In this document: positions 53,926-63,974 of the stretch, one piece after another | Position numbering within the stretch: position 1 is the first letter of the stretch | How the letters are laid out: every line of letters begins with the position of its first letter | NCBI RefSeq assembly: GCF_021412625.1 | Contig: NZ_JAKCFI010000002.1 | Span: forward strand, 62,001 to 126,000 | DNA: 64,000 bases | Reading direction: 5' to 3' | DNA from: Myxococcus stipitatus | GTDB taxonomy: Bacteria > Myxococcota > Myxococcia > Myxococcales > Myxococcaceae | Made by a program: the position numbers and the translations under genes | The notes under the pieces: model-generated | Database searches by the model: none | Told to the model about the DNA's origin: nothing | Seen by the model: the letters and a program-made list of their open reading frames with translations, nothing else

Positions 53926-54546
53926 CTAACGCGGGCGGATGAGCCGCGCGCGGTACACCGGCTCCCCGGAGGCCAGGTAGCGCCGCTCCCGCGTGGACGG
54001 CACCTCCTCCGGGTCATAGGGGTGGAAGACCCCGGAACCCAGGGGGTTGTGGAATCCAGCGGATTCCAGGATGGAGAGCATGTTCTCGGCGCGGTCCTGG
54101 ACGTCGGTGCGCATGTCGAACAGGCCCCCCGGGACGAGCTTGGCGAGCAGGAGCCGGGCGAAGGCGGGCTGGACGACGGCGCGCTTGGCGTGGGCGCGCT
54201 TCCACCAGGGGTCCGGGAACTGGAGGTGGATGGCGGAGAGGGAGCCGTCCGCGAAGATGCGGGGGACGACGAAGCGGGCGTCGGATTCGATGACGACGAG
54301 GTTGCGCATCCCGGCCTTGACGGCGCGGTCCTGGGTGTCGCGGGCGTACTTCTTGCGCCACTCGAAGGCGACGAAGCGCACGTGGGGGTTGCGGCGGCAG
54401 TACTCGAGCGCGTGGCCACCGGCGCCGGAGCCGATCTCCAGCTCCAGGGGGCCGGTGAAGCCGAACTCGGCGTCCCAGTCCACGGGGGTGTCCTGGGTGA
54501 AGTACTTGAGGCCCACGGGGTCGGGCAGGAGGCGGGGACGAGGCAT
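53926..54546 (-). CDS. trmB: tRNA (guanine-N7-)-methyltransferase
   Basis: 206 residues, typical TrmB length. SAM-binding motif LELEIGSGAGGHALEY, VAFEWRKKYA, and the family signature IHLQFPDPWWKRAHAKRAVV with the C-terminal STRERRYLASGEPVYRARL. It methylates G46 of the tRNA variable loop. ATG 54546 gives the family N-terminus (the frame stays open upstream). It diverges from ribF over a 67-bp gap. Confidence 0.94.
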   Translation of the reverse strand: MPRPRLLPDPVGLKYFTQDTPVDWDAEFGFTGPLELEIGSGAGGHALEYCRRNPHVRFVAFEWRKKYARDTQDRAVKAGMRNLVVIESDARFVVPRIFADGSLSAIHLQFPDPWWKRAHAKRAVVQPAFARLLLAKLVPGGLFDMRTDVQDRAENMLSILESAGFHNPLGSGVFHPYDPEEVPSTRERRYLASGEPVYRARLIRPR

Positions 54547-54613
54547 GCGGAGGGCGCTCCAACCACGACGGCGCGGGGTCTGGCCAGGGAAAAACACTGG
54601 TATAGGAGGGGGC

Positions 54614-55540
54614 ATGAAGGTCTTCCAGTCGGTGACGGAGGCGGGCCGGGCGCTGGCCGGACAGGCGCTCGCGCTGGGCAACTTCGACGGCGTGCACGTG
54701 GGGCACCAGGCCCTGTTCGCGGAGGCGCGCCGCCACGCGCCCCCGGCGGCGTTCACCTTCCACCCCCACCCGGGCAAGGTGCTCCAGCCGGACCTGGCCC
54801 CCAAGCTCATCACCCTGCTGCCGCGGCGCTTGGAGCTGCTGGCCCACTACGGGGTGGAGGCGGTGGTGGTGCAGGCGTTCTCCCGGGACTACGCGCGCAC
54901 CCGCCCCGGGGACTACGAGGCCGCGCTCTTCGACACGCTCGGGGTGGCCCACGTCGTGGTGGGCAGCGACTTCACCTACGGCGCGGCGCGGGCGGGCACG
55001 GTGGAGACGCTGCGCGAGGCGGCCTCCCGGCGCAACGCCCGCGTGCACGTCGTGCCACCGGTGACGGTGGATGGGGTGGTGGCCTCGTCCTCCCGGGTGC
55101 GCGAGTACATCCTGGAGGGGCGGGTGTCCGCGGCGTGCCGGCTGCTCGGCCGCCCCTTCGACCTGGACGGCACCGTGGTGGCCGGGGCGGGGCGGGGGAG
55201 GACCCTCGGCTTCCCCACCGCGAACGTGGACACCCAGAACGAACTGCGCCCCGCTCCCGGCGTGTACGCCATCCGCGTCCGCTTCCTGGGGGAGCCCTCC
55301 GGGGCGTGGTATGGCGGGGCGGCCAATATCGGCATCAAACCCACCTTCGGCGGTTCGGAGGTCACCATCGAGGCGCACCTCCTGGACTTCGCGGGGGACC
55401 TCTATGGCCGGGAGCTGCGCGTGCAGTTCCTGGAGCGGCTGCGCCCGGAGCAGCGTTTCGGTTCCGTGGCGGAGCTCACCGGGCAGATCAAGCGCGACGT
55501 CGAGGCCGCTCGCACGGTGATCGCCCGCGCGGGTGATTGA
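54614..55540 (+). CDS. ribF: Bifunctional riboflavin kinase/FAD synthetase
   Basis: 308 residues. The N-terminal FAD synthetase half has LGNFDGVHVGHQ, TFHPHPGKVL and the ISSS-like VVASSSRVREYILEG; the C-terminal flavokinase half has AGAGRGRTLGFPTANV, PGVYAIRV and NIGIKPTFGG. It converts riboflavin to FMN and FAD. The start is fixed by AGGAGGGGG immediately upstream. In M. xanthus-like genomes it precedes the pil cluster; here 206 bp with an own promoter separate it from pilB. Confidence 0.95.
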   Translation: MKVFQSVTEAGRALAGQALALGNFDGVHVGHQALFAEARRHAPPAAFTFHPHPGKVLQPDLAPKLITLLPRRLELLAHYGVEAVVVQAFSRDYARTRPGDYEAALFDTLGVAHVVVGSDFTYGAARAGTVETLREAASRRNARVHVVPPVTVDGVVASSSRVREYILEGRVSAACRLLGRPFDLDGTVVAGAGRGRTLGFPTANVDTQNELRPAPGVYAIRVRFLGEPSGAWYGGAANIGIKPTFGGSEVTIEAHLLDFAGDLYGRELRVQFLERLRPEQRFGSVAELTGQIKRDVEAARTVIARAGD

Positions 55541-55598
55541 GCATTTTTCTCGTGCGTGTTCAACGGGTTGCCCACGTCGGGCAAGCTCCGGGGGCGCC

Positions 55599-55627
55599 TT
55601 GACGGGCGTGCTCGGCTCCCCTCTAAT
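55599..55627 (+). promoter_or_regulatory. Sigma-70-type promoter for the pilB operon
   Basis: TTGACG (55599-55604) and TCTAAT (55622-55627) are 17 bases apart, a close match to the vegetative consensus in otherwise GC-rich DNA. It would give a leader of about 110 bases before pilB. A separate 6-bp hairpin (55568-55573 with 55579-55584) lies just upstream, after ribF. Confidence 0.6.
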
Positions 55628-55691
55628 CGCCGCTCAGGAACCGTGCCAAGGTGCTGTGGGGCCCGAGGCATCTCCCCTGTCTTCAGAGTGC

Positions 55692-55713
55692 GAGACGGGC
55701 CCCCGCCCGTCTC
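55692..55713 (+). promoter_or_regulatory. Perfect hairpin in the pilB leader
   Basis: Nine-bp arms GAGACGGGC (55692-55700) and GCCCGTCTC (55705-55713) around a CCCC loop, followed by the pyrimidine-rich ATCCTTCTTTG. It lies between the predicted promoter and pilB, so it could act as an attenuator, a stabilising 5' hairpin or a weak terminator for ribF readthrough. Confidence 0.5.
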
Positions 55714-55746
55714 ATCCTTCTTTGCCACAAGGAAGAGGCTTCACGA

Positions 55747-57447
55747 ATGTCCGGTCGACTTGGTGAACTGCTGGTTCGCGAGAACCTCATCTCCGTCCAG
55801 CAGCTGCGCAAGGCCCAGGAAGAGCAGCAGAAGAGCGGCACGCGCATCGGCACGGCGCTCATCAAGACGGGCGCCATCGAGGAGTCGAAGCTGACCGACT
55901 TCCTCTCCAAGCAGTACGGCGTGCCGGCCATCAACCTGAAGGACTTCGACATCGACGGGGACATCATCAAGCTCGTGCCGAAGGAAGTGGCCGAGAAGCA
56001 CCTGGTGATTCCCGTCAACCGCGCCGGCCCGTCGCTCATCGTGGCCATGTGCGACCCGTCCAACATCTTCGCGGTGGACGACCTGAAGTTCCTCACCGGC
56101 TACAACATCGAGACGGTGGTGGCCTCGGAGGTCTCCATCCGCGAGGCCATCGAGCGGTATTACGCGGAGAAGGGCCCCTCGATGGAGGAGATCGTCGGCG
56201 ACGTCGGCGACGACATCGAGGTCGCGAAGGAGGAGACGGAGAACATCGACGAGATGGCCAAGGCCGCGGACGACGCGCCGGTGGTCAAGCTCGTGAACCT
56301 CATCCTCATGGACGCCATCAAGAAGCGCGCGTCCGACATCCACATCGAGCCCTACGAGAAGGACTTCCGCGTCCGCTTCCGCATCGACGGCGTGCTCTAC
56401 GAGGTCATGCGCCCGCCGATGAAGCTGCGCAACGCCATCACCTCGCGTCTGAAGATCATGGCCTCGCTCGACATCTCCGAGCGCCGCCTGCCCCAGGACG
56501 GCCGCATCAAGATCAAGATGGGCGGCGGCAAGGAGATGGACTTCCGCGTGAGCGTGTGTCCCACGCTCTTCGGCGAGAAGGTCGTCATGCGTCTGCTCGA
56601 CAAGAGCAACCTCCAACTGGACATGACCAAGCTGGGCTTCGACCCGCAGCCCCTGGCCTGGTTCAAGGAGGCCATCGACCGGCCCTACGGCATGGTGCTG
56701 GTGACGGGCCCCACGGGCTCCGGCAAGACGACGACGCTGTACTCGGCGCTCTCCAGCCTCAACGACGTGGGCACCAACATCTCCACCGCGGAGGACCCGG
56801 TCGAGTTCAACTTCGCCGGCATCAACCAGGTGCAGATGCACGACGACATCGGCCTGAACTTCGCCGCCGCGCTGCGCTCCTTCCTCCGCCAGGACCCGGA
56901 CATCATCATGATTGGTGAGATCCGCGACTTCGAGACGGCGGAGATCGGCGTGAAGGCGGCGCTCACCGGCCACCTGGTGCTCTCCACGCTGCACACCAAC
57001 GACGCCCCCGGCACCGTCAGCCGCCTGCTCAACATGGGCATCGAGCCGTTCCTCGTGACGGCCTCGCTCAACCTCATCCTCGCCCAGCGTCTGGCGCGCC
57101 GCCTGTGCCCCGCCTGCAAGAAGCCGGCGGACAAGGTGGACGAGCAGGCCCTCATCGACGCGGGCATCCCGCCGGACAAGATCGGCACCTTCACGGTGTA
57201 CGAGAAGGTCGGCTGCCGCGACTGCAACGACCGCGGCTACCGCGGCCGCGTGGCCATCTACGAGGTCATGCCCTTCTGGGATGGCCTCAAGGAGCTGGTC
57301 ATCAACGGCGCGTCCGCCGCCGAACTGAAGCAGGAGGCCATCCGCCTGGGCATGAGCAGCCTGCGCATGAGTGGTCTCAAGAAGGTGATGGACGGCGCCA
57401 CCACCCTGGAAGAGGTGGTCGGCAACACCGCCCCGGACCGCTTCTAA
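55747..57447 (+). CDS. pilB: Type IV pilus extension ATPase PilB
   Basis: 566 residues. N-terminal MshEN domain (GRLGELLVRENLISVQQLRK; GTRIGTALIKTGAIEESKLT; cyclic-di-GMP-binding type), then the secretion ATPase core with Walker A GPTGSGKTTTLYSAL, Asp box AEDPVEFNF, Walker B-like IMIGEIRDFETAE and His box TGHLVLSTLHTND. A tetracysteine zinc site follows (CPAC and CRDC). It powers pilus assembly at the cell pole. ATG 55747 is selected by family length. First gene of the run pilB-pilT-pilC-pilS-pilR, 39 bp before pilT. Confidence 0.97.
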   Translation: MSGRLGELLVRENLISVQQLRKAQEEQQKSGTRIGTALIKTGAIEESKLTDFLSKQYGVPAINLKDFDIDGDIIKLVPKEVAEKHLVIPVNRAGPSLIVAMCDPSNIFAVDDLKFLTGYNIETVVASEVSIREAIERYYAEKGPSMEEIVGDVGDDIEVAKEETENIDEMAKAADDAPVVKLVNLILMDAIKKRASDIHIEPYEKDFRVRFRIDGVLYEVMRPPMKLRNAITSRLKIMASLDISERRLPQDGRIKIKMGGGKEMDFRVSVCPTLFGEKVVMRLLDKSNLQLDMTKLGFDPQPLAWFKEAIDRPYGMVLVTGPTGSGKTTTLYSALSSLNDVGTNISTAEDPVEFNFAGINQVQMHDDIGLNFAAALRSFLRQDPDIIMIGEIRDFETAEIGVKAALTGHLVLSTLHTNDAPGTVSRLLNMGIEPFLVTASLNLILAQRLARRLCPACKKPADKVDEQALIDAGIPPDKIGTFTVYEKVGCRDCNDRGYRGRVAIYEVMPFWDGLKELVINGASAAELKQEAIRLGMSSLRMSGLKKVMDGATTLEEVVGNTAPDRF

Positions 57448-57486
57448 TCACCCCCTCCCCCAGCCTGACCGAAGGACACCCCCACC

Positions 57487-58599
<1,113 letters not shown>

Positions 58600-58656
58600 T
58601 TCCGAGTTTTGCGATTCAGCGGTTAGACTCGCGCGGCGTCCGCGGAGGTCGAGCTC

Positions 58657-59910
58657 ATGGCAGCACCGGCAGTCCAGAAAGCAACAGCTTCCAAGAAGAA
58701 CACGGCCCAGTTTCTCTGGGAGGCGAAGACCAAGGGCGGAGAGACCAAGAAGGGCGAGATGGAGGCCTCGGACATCGAGGCCGTCAACGCGCGCCTGAAG
58801 TCGCTGGGGCTCAACCCGGTCAAGGTGCGCAAGAAGAGCGCCCTGGACGGCGACATCAGCATCCCGGGCCTGGGCGGGGTGACGGGCAAGGACATCCTCG
58901 TCTTCACGCGTCAGTTCGCGACGATGATCGACGCGGGTCTCCCCCTGGTGCAGTGTCTGGACATCCTCGCCGGGCAGATGGACAACCCCACCTTCAAGAA
59001 GGTGGTGTTCGCCATCAAGGCCAAGGTCGAGCAGGGCAGCACCTTCGCTGACGCGCTCAAGGAGCACCCCAAGGTCTTCGACGAGCTGTACGTCCAGCTG
59101 TGCGCCGCGGGCGAGGTGGGCGGTATCCTCGACTCCATCCTCAACCGTCTGGCGGCCTACCGCGAGAAGAACGAGAAGCTCAAGCGCAAGGTCAAGGGCG
59201 CGATGACCTACCCGGCCATCGTCATCCTGGTCGCCATCGGCGTGACGGCGCTGCTGCTCATCAAGGTGACGCCGGTGTTCGCGGACATGTTCGCGGACTT
59301 CGGTTCGGAGCTGCCGGGCCCCACCAAGTTCGTGGTGGAGCTGTCCGAATGGGCGCAGGCGTACTGGCTGCACGTCTTCGGCTCCATCGTCGCCGTCGTC
59401 GTCGCCTTCTCCTGGAGCTACAAGCAGCCCAAGGGGCGCAAGTTCTGGGACAAGACCTTCCTGGTGATGCCCCTGTTCGGGCCCGTGGTCCGCAAGGTGG
59501 CGGTGGCGCGCTTCACGCGCACGCTGGGCACGATGATCTCCTCGGGCGTGCCCATCCTGGACGCGCTGGACGTGACGGCGAAGACGGCCGGCAACCGCAC
59601 GGTGGAGGAGGCCATCTTCTACGTGCGCTCGAAGATCGCCGAGGGCAAGAACATCTCCGGCCCGCTGCTCGACACCAAGGTGTTCCCCTCCATGGTGGTG
59701 CAGATGATCGGCGTCGGCGAGGCGACGGGCGCCATGGACACGATGCTCAACAAGATCGCCGACTTCTACGACGACGAGGTCGACACGGCGGTCAGCGCGC
59801 TGACGTCGATGATCGAACCGCTCCTGATGGTGTTCCTCGGCGGCGTGGTCGGTGGCTTCCTCATCGCCATGTACCTGCCCATCTTCTCCATTGCCGGTGC
59901 CATCAAGTAG
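58657..59910 (+). CDS. pilC: Type IV pilus inner-membrane platform protein PilC
   Basis: 417 residues. Two GspF/PilC-type cytoplasmic domains (FTRQFATMIDAGLPLVQCLD and FTRTLGTMISSGVPILDALD) with three membrane spans, including VILVAIGVTALLLIKVTPVF and the C-terminal GGVVGGFLIAMYLPIFSIAG. It anchors PilB and PilT to the membrane. The pilS reading frame begins inside its last codons. Confidence 0.97.
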   Translation: MAAPAVQKATASKKNTAQFLWEAKTKGGETKKGEMEASDIEAVNARLKSLGLNPVKVRKKSALDGDISIPGLGGVTGKDILVFTRQFATMIDAGLPLVQCLDILAGQMDNPTFKKVVFAIKAKVEQGSTFADALKEHPKVFDELYVQLCAAGEVGGILDSILNRLAAYREKNEKLKRKVKGAMTYPAIVILVAIGVTALLLIKVTPVFADMFADFGSELPGPTKFVVELSEWAQAYWLHVFGSIVAVVVAFSWSYKQPKGRKFWDKTFLVMPLFGPVVRKVAVARFTRTLGTMISSGVPILDALDVTAKTAGNRTVEEAIFYVRSKIAEGKNISGPLLDTKVFPSMVVQMIGVGEATGAMDTMLNKIADFYDDEVDTAVSALTSMIEPLLMVFLGGVVGGFLIAMYLPIFSIAGAIK

Positions 59911-61510
59911 CTCCGCGGTTCCCGGCGCGCGCGCGGAAGAGGCCGAAAGGCTGCGCGCGCGTCTGGTGTGGCTGGTGTTGTTCCGCACGGCGGCGGCGAG
60001 CCTCTCCCTCGTCATCACCGTGGTCCGCCTGCTGCTCCAGCCCCTCGAGGAGCCGAGCCGGGCGGACACGCTGTCCCTGGCCGTCATCATCGGCGCGTAC
60101 GTGTCCACGGTGGTGGTGGGCATCCGCCTGCGCCGGGAGAAGGCGGGGCGGACTGACGCGTGGGTCCAGGTGCTGGGCGACGTCGTCATCGCCACGGGCC
60201 TCGTGTACCTCAGCGGCGGGGCGGACTCGCCGCTCACCTTCCTCTACAGCCTGGCCGTCATCGGCGCCGCGGTGGTGCTCGACTGGCGGGGCGCGCTGTG
60301 GGCCGCCGCCGTGGGGGGCCTGGCCTTCTCCGGGCTCGTGGTCGTGGTGCGGTTGATGGACAGGGCGCCCCTGGGGCCCATGCTGACCAGCCGGGGCCTG
60401 TTCGTGCTCGGCAGCAACCTGCTGGCGCTGGGGCTCATCGCCGTGCTGGCGGGCTACCTCTCCCGGCAGCTGTCCGCCACGGGCGGCGCCCTGGTGGCCC
60501 GCGAGGCGGACCTGCGGAGGCTGGGGCGGTTGCAGCAGCAGATCCTCTCGTCCATGCCGTCGGGGCTCATCACCTGTGATGGCCGGGGGGCCGTGACGTA
60601 CGTGAATCCGGCGGCGAGGGGCATCCTCCAGGTGGATGAGGTGGGCACCGTGGGGCAGCCCCTGGAGTCGCTGCTCCCGGGCGTCTCCGCGCTCGCGCCC
60701 AGGTCGCCTCGCGGCGAGCTGATGGTGGGCGCGCGGGGCGGCCGGCGCCGCATCCTCGGCTTGTCCGTCACGCCGCTGGAGGGCGAACACGGCGCGCTGC
60801 TCATCGTCTTCCAGGACCTGACGGAGCTGCGGCGGATGGAGGAGGACCTGGAGCGCTCGGACCGGCTCGCGAGCCTGGGGACCCTGTCCGCGCAGCTGGC
60901 GCACGAGCTGCGCAACCCGCTCGCCGCGATGCGTGGCTCCGCGCAGCTCCTGGCGCAGGAGACGCCCCGGGATGGGGTGGTGCAGAAGCTCACCAACATC
61001 CTGGTCCGGGAGTCGGACCGGCTGGCGCGGCTGGTGGAGGACTTCCTGCGCTTCGCGCGCCCCCCGGAGCCGGTGCGACGACCGGTGCCGCTGGACGCGC
61101 TGCTCGCGGAGACGATGGACATGCTCCGCGCGGATCCGCTGGCGCGGGACGTGCGCGTGGAGGTGGCCGCGCAGGAGAAGCTGACGGCGGCGGTGGATCC
61201 GGACCAGCTGCGCCAGGTGCTCATCAACCTGGTGCGCAACGGCTTCCAGGCGGCGGGCCCGAAGGGCGCGGTGAAGGTCGCGTTGGCGCGCGGTGAGAGG
61301 GAGGCGCAGATTCGCGTGTGGGACTCGGCGGGGAGCATCACCCAGGAGATGATGGGGCACCTGTTCGAGCCCTTCTTCACCACGCGGGATGGGGGAACGG
61401 GGCTGGGGCTGTCCACCGCGCACTCCATCGTGCGGGCGCACGGTGGGTCCATCCGCGTGCGCTCGGACCCGGCCGAGGGCACGGAGTTCGTCGTGGGGTT
61501 GCCGCTGTGA
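59897..61510 (+). CDS. pilS: Sensor histidine kinase PilS
   Basis: About 537 residues. Six membrane spans (LVWLVLFRTAAASLSLVITV to NLLALGLIAVLAGYLS), a PAS domain (SMPSGLITCDGRGAVTYVNP), then HisKA with phosphoacceptor His in LAHELRNPLAAMRG, N box LINLVRNGFQAA and G boxes GTGLGLSTAHSIV. The D-G-x-G motif reads DSAGSI, an unusual G1 box. GTG 59897 overlaps pilC by 14 bp; a TTG at 59891 or a GTG at 59852 is possible and no ribosome-binding site decides. PilS senses pilin in the membrane and controls PilR. Confidence 0.92.
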   Translation: MPSSSSAVPGARAEEAERLRARLVWLVLFRTAAASLSLVITVVRLLLQPLEEPSRADTLSLAVIIGAYVSTVVVGIRLRREKAGRTDAWVQVLGDVVIATGLVYLSGGADSPLTFLYSLAVIGAAVVLDWRGALWAAAVGGLAFSGLVVVVRLMDRAPLGPMLTSRGLFVLGSNLLALGLIAVLAGYLSRQLSATGGALVAREADLRRLGRLQQQILSSMPSGLITCDGRGAVTYVNPAARGILQVDEVGTVGQPLESLLPGVSALAPRSPRGELMVGARGGRRRILGLSVTPLEGEHGALLIVFQDLTELRRMEEDLERSDRLASLGTLSAQLAHELRNPLAAMRGSAQLLAQETPRDGVVQKLTNILVRESDRLARLVEDFLRFARPPEPVRRPVPLDALLAETMDMLRADPLARDVRVEVAAQEKLTAAVDPDQLRQVLINLVRNGFQAAGPKGAVKVALARGEREAQIRVWDSAGSITQEMMGHLFEPFFTTRDGGTGLGLSTAHSIVRAHGGSIRVRSDPAEGTEFVVGLPL

Positions 61511-62949
61511 CGACCACACAGTCAGGAGAAGGCAGCGTGCGTGGCCACGTGCTGGTGGTGGATGACGAGCTGTCCATGCGGGAGTACCTGGAGCTGCTGC
61601 TGCACCGCGAGGGCTACGCGGTGACGAGCGTCCCGGGCGTGAAGCCCGCGTGCGAGTTGCTGGCGCGCGACGGCGTGGACCTGGTCATCTCCGACATGAA
61701 GCTGGGCACGGGCAGCGGGCTGGACGTGCTGCGGGCCGCGCGAGCCCGGAAGGAGCCTCCGGAGGTGGTGCTCATCACCGCCTACGGCACGCCCGCGGCC
61801 GCCGTGGAGGCCATGCGCGAGGGCGCGTACGACTACATCTGCAAGCCCTTCGACAACGAGGAGCTGCGGCTGCTGGTGCAGAAGGCGCTCGAGAAGCGCA
61901 GCTTGCGCCAGGAGAACACCTCCCTGCGGGCCCGGCTGCTGCCGGGGCTGGGCACGGCGGTGGGGCAGAGCGCGCGGATGCAGGCGGTCTGGGCGCTGGT
62001 GGAGAAGGTGGCCTCCGGACGCAGCACGGTGCTGGTGACGGGCGAGAGCGGCACGGGCAAGGAGCTCATCGCCCGCGCCATCCACATGCGCGGCAGTCGC
62101 GCGGCGCTGCCGTTCCTGCCCTTCAACTGCGCGGCGCTCAACGAGGGCACGTTGGAGAGCGAGCTGTTCGGCCATGTGAAGGGGGCCTTCACCGGCGCGG
62201 TCCACGAGCGGCAGGGCCTGCTGGTGTCCGCGGGCGAGGGCACCGTCCTCTTGGACGAGGTGGGGGAGATGCCCCTGGCCACGCAGGTGAAGCTCCTGCG
62301 CGTGTTGCAGGAGCGGAAGGTGAAGCCCGTGGGCAGCGCGGCGGAGGTGCCGTTCCAGGCCCGCGTCATCGCCGCGACCAACCGCAGGCTGGAGGCGGAG
62401 GTGAAGGCGGGGCGCTTCCGCGAGGACCTCTTCTACCGGCTCAACGTCATCGCCCTGGAGCTGCCCCCGCTGCGCGAGCGGACCGGCGACATCCCGCTGC
62501 TGGCCACCCACTTCCTGACGCGCATGGCGGAGGAGCTGGGGCGTCCCGCGCTGCGCTTCGCGCCGGAGACGCTCGCGCTGCTGGAGCGCTACGCCTTCCC
62601 GGGCAACGTCCGGCAGCTCCAGAACATGGTGGAGCGCGCGGCGACGCTGTCCGACTCGGACCTGCTGGGGCCCTCCTCGCTGCCCCCCGCGGTGCGCGGC
62701 GACGCGGAGCCGGTGGGCCGCGCGGAGGAGGGCGCGGAGCCCTCGCTCGGCGCGGGCTTCAACCTCGAGCGCCACCTGGACGACAGCGAGCGCCGCTACC
62801 TGCTGGCGGCGTTGAGGCAGGCGGGCGGGGTGAAGACGCGCGCCGCGGAGCTGCTGGGCCTGTCCTTCCGCTCGTTCCGCTACCGCCTGGCCAAGCACGG
62901 GCTCACGGACGACCTGGACGAGCCCCCTCCGTCCGTGGGGCGGGGCTGA
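61507..62949 (+). CDS. pilR: Sigma-54 response regulator PilR
   Basis: 480 residues, GTG start overlapping the pilS stop by 4 bp. Receiver domain (VLVVDDELSMREYLELL, phosphoacceptor in LVISDMKLGTGSGLDV), AAA+ domain with Walker A GESGTGKELIARA, the sigma-54-contacting GAFTGA and FREDLFYRLNVI, and a Fis-type helix-turn-helix (GVKTRAAELLGLSFRSFRYR). In relatives it activates pilA. All key residues are intact. No pilA follows within the window. Confidence 0.96.
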   Translation: MTTTQSGEGSVRGHVLVVDDELSMREYLELLLHREGYAVTSVPGVKPACELLARDGVDLVISDMKLGTGSGLDVLRAARARKEPPEVVLITAYGTPAAAVEAMREGAYDYICKPFDNEELRLLVQKALEKRSLRQENTSLRARLLPGLGTAVGQSARMQAVWALVEKVASGRSTVLVTGESGTGKELIARAIHMRGSRAALPFLPFNCAALNEGTLESELFGHVKGAFTGAVHERQGLLVSAGEGTVLLDEVGEMPLATQVKLLRVLQERKVKPVGSAAEVPFQARVIAATNRRLEAEVKAGRFREDLFYRLNVIALELPPLRERTGDIPLLATHFLTRMAEELGRPALRFAPETLALLERYAFPGNVRQLQNMVERAATLSDSDLLGPSSLPPAVRGDAEPVGRAEEGAEPSLGAGFNLERHLDDSERRYLLAALRQAGGVKTRAAELLGLSFRSFRYRLAKHGLTDDLDEPPPSVGRG

Positions 62950-62960
62950 CGTCGCGCGGG

Positions 62961-62985
62961 GCCCCGGGGGACGGACCTCCGGGGC
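62961..62985. terminator. GC hairpin between pilR and a converging gene
   Basis: GCCCCGG (62961-62967) pairs with CCGGGGC (62979-62985) across an 11-base loop in the 41-bp gap between the two stop codons. No T run follows. A bidirectional terminator is plausible but weakly supported. Confidence 0.35.
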
Positions 62986-62990
62986 GGTGG

Positions 62991-63974
62991 TCAGCCCGCG
63001 GTGCCGACGGAGCGAGGCGTCACCGTCGCCGGCGCCGGGTCGAGCTCCGCGGGGGACGCCATGGAGAGGTAGCTCAGGCGCTTCGTCTCGAGGGCGAGCT
63101 GGCTGGAGCTCTCGAGGATGAGCCCCACGAACGCCACGAGCGCGCCGAGCAGCACCATGCCCATGGCGAGGATGGCGGTGGGGAAGCGGGGGACCTGTCC
63201 CGACTGGAGGAAGGTGCTGAAGACGGGGATGGCCAGCAGGAGCGCGAGCAGGATGGTGGCGAGCCCCAGGCTCCCGAAGAACTGCCTCGGCCGGTGGAGC
63301 CGCTGCAGGCGCAGGACATGGCGCAGGATGCGCAACCCGTCCCGCCACGTGTTCAGCTTGCTCACCGTGCCGGCGACGCGCTTCGAATAGCGGGTGGGGA
63401 TTTCGCGCACGGGCATGCGCAGCTGGAGGGCGTGGATGCTCATCTCCGCTTCGATTTCGAAGCCCTCGGACATGCAGGGGAAGGACTTCACGAAGCGCCG
63501 GGAGAGGACGCGGTAGCCGGAGAAGATGTCGGACAGGCCCTTGTCGAAGAGCCGGGCCACGACCTGGTTGAAGAGCCAGTTGCCCGCGACATGGCCCGCC
63601 CGGTAGGCCTCCTTCTCGCTGTGGATGCGCGTGCCGACCACCATGTCGAGCGACTCGTCGACGAGCAGCTGCACCAGCCGCGGCGCCACGGAGGCGTCGT
63701 AGGTGCCATCTCCATCCGCCACCACGTAGATGTCCGCGTCGATGTCCGCGAAGGCGCGGCGGATGACGTTGCCCTTGCCCCGGCGCGTCTCGCTCCGCAC
63801 GAACGCTCCGGCCTCCCGCGCGACCTCGCTCGTGCGGTCGGTCGAGGCGTTGTCGTAGACGACGATGCTCGCGGTGGGCAGGGCCTGCTGGAAGCCGAGC
63901 ACCGTGGCTCGGATGGCGGGCTCCTCGTTGTAGCAAGGCAGGATGACCGCGATGCGCGGAGGGGACTTGGGCAT
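62991..63974 (-). CDS. Membrane-bound family 2 glycosyltransferase
   Basis: 327 residues from ATG 63974 (TTG 63995 would add 7). GT-A fold with IAVILPCYNEEPAIRATVLG, the nucleotide-binding VYDNASTDRTSEVARE, the DxD-type VVADGDGTYDA and the DPM-like SDIFSGYRVLSRRF. Two membrane spans near 240-262 and 268-292 and a short cytoplasmic tail follow. Relatives transfer sugars to polyprenyl phosphate or surface glycans. It occupies the place next to pilR where M. xanthus carries pilA, and faces pilR. A link to pilin glycosylation is speculation. Confidence 0.88.
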   Translation of the reverse strand: MPKSPPRIAVILPCYNEEPAIRATVLGFQQALPTASIVVYDNASTDRTSEVAREAGAFVRSETRRGKGNVIRRAFADIDADIYVVADGDGTYDASVAPRLVQLLVDESLDMVVGTRIHSEKEAYRAGHVAGNWLFNQVVARLFDKGLSDIFSGYRVLSRRFVKSFPCMSEGFEIEAEMSIHALQLRMPVREIPTRYSKRVAGTVSKLNTWRDGLRILRHVLRLQRLHRPRQFFGSLGLATILLALLLAIPVFSTFLQSGQVPRFPTAILAMGMVLLGALVAFVGLILESSSQLALETKRLSYLSMASPAELDPAPATVTPRSVGTAG

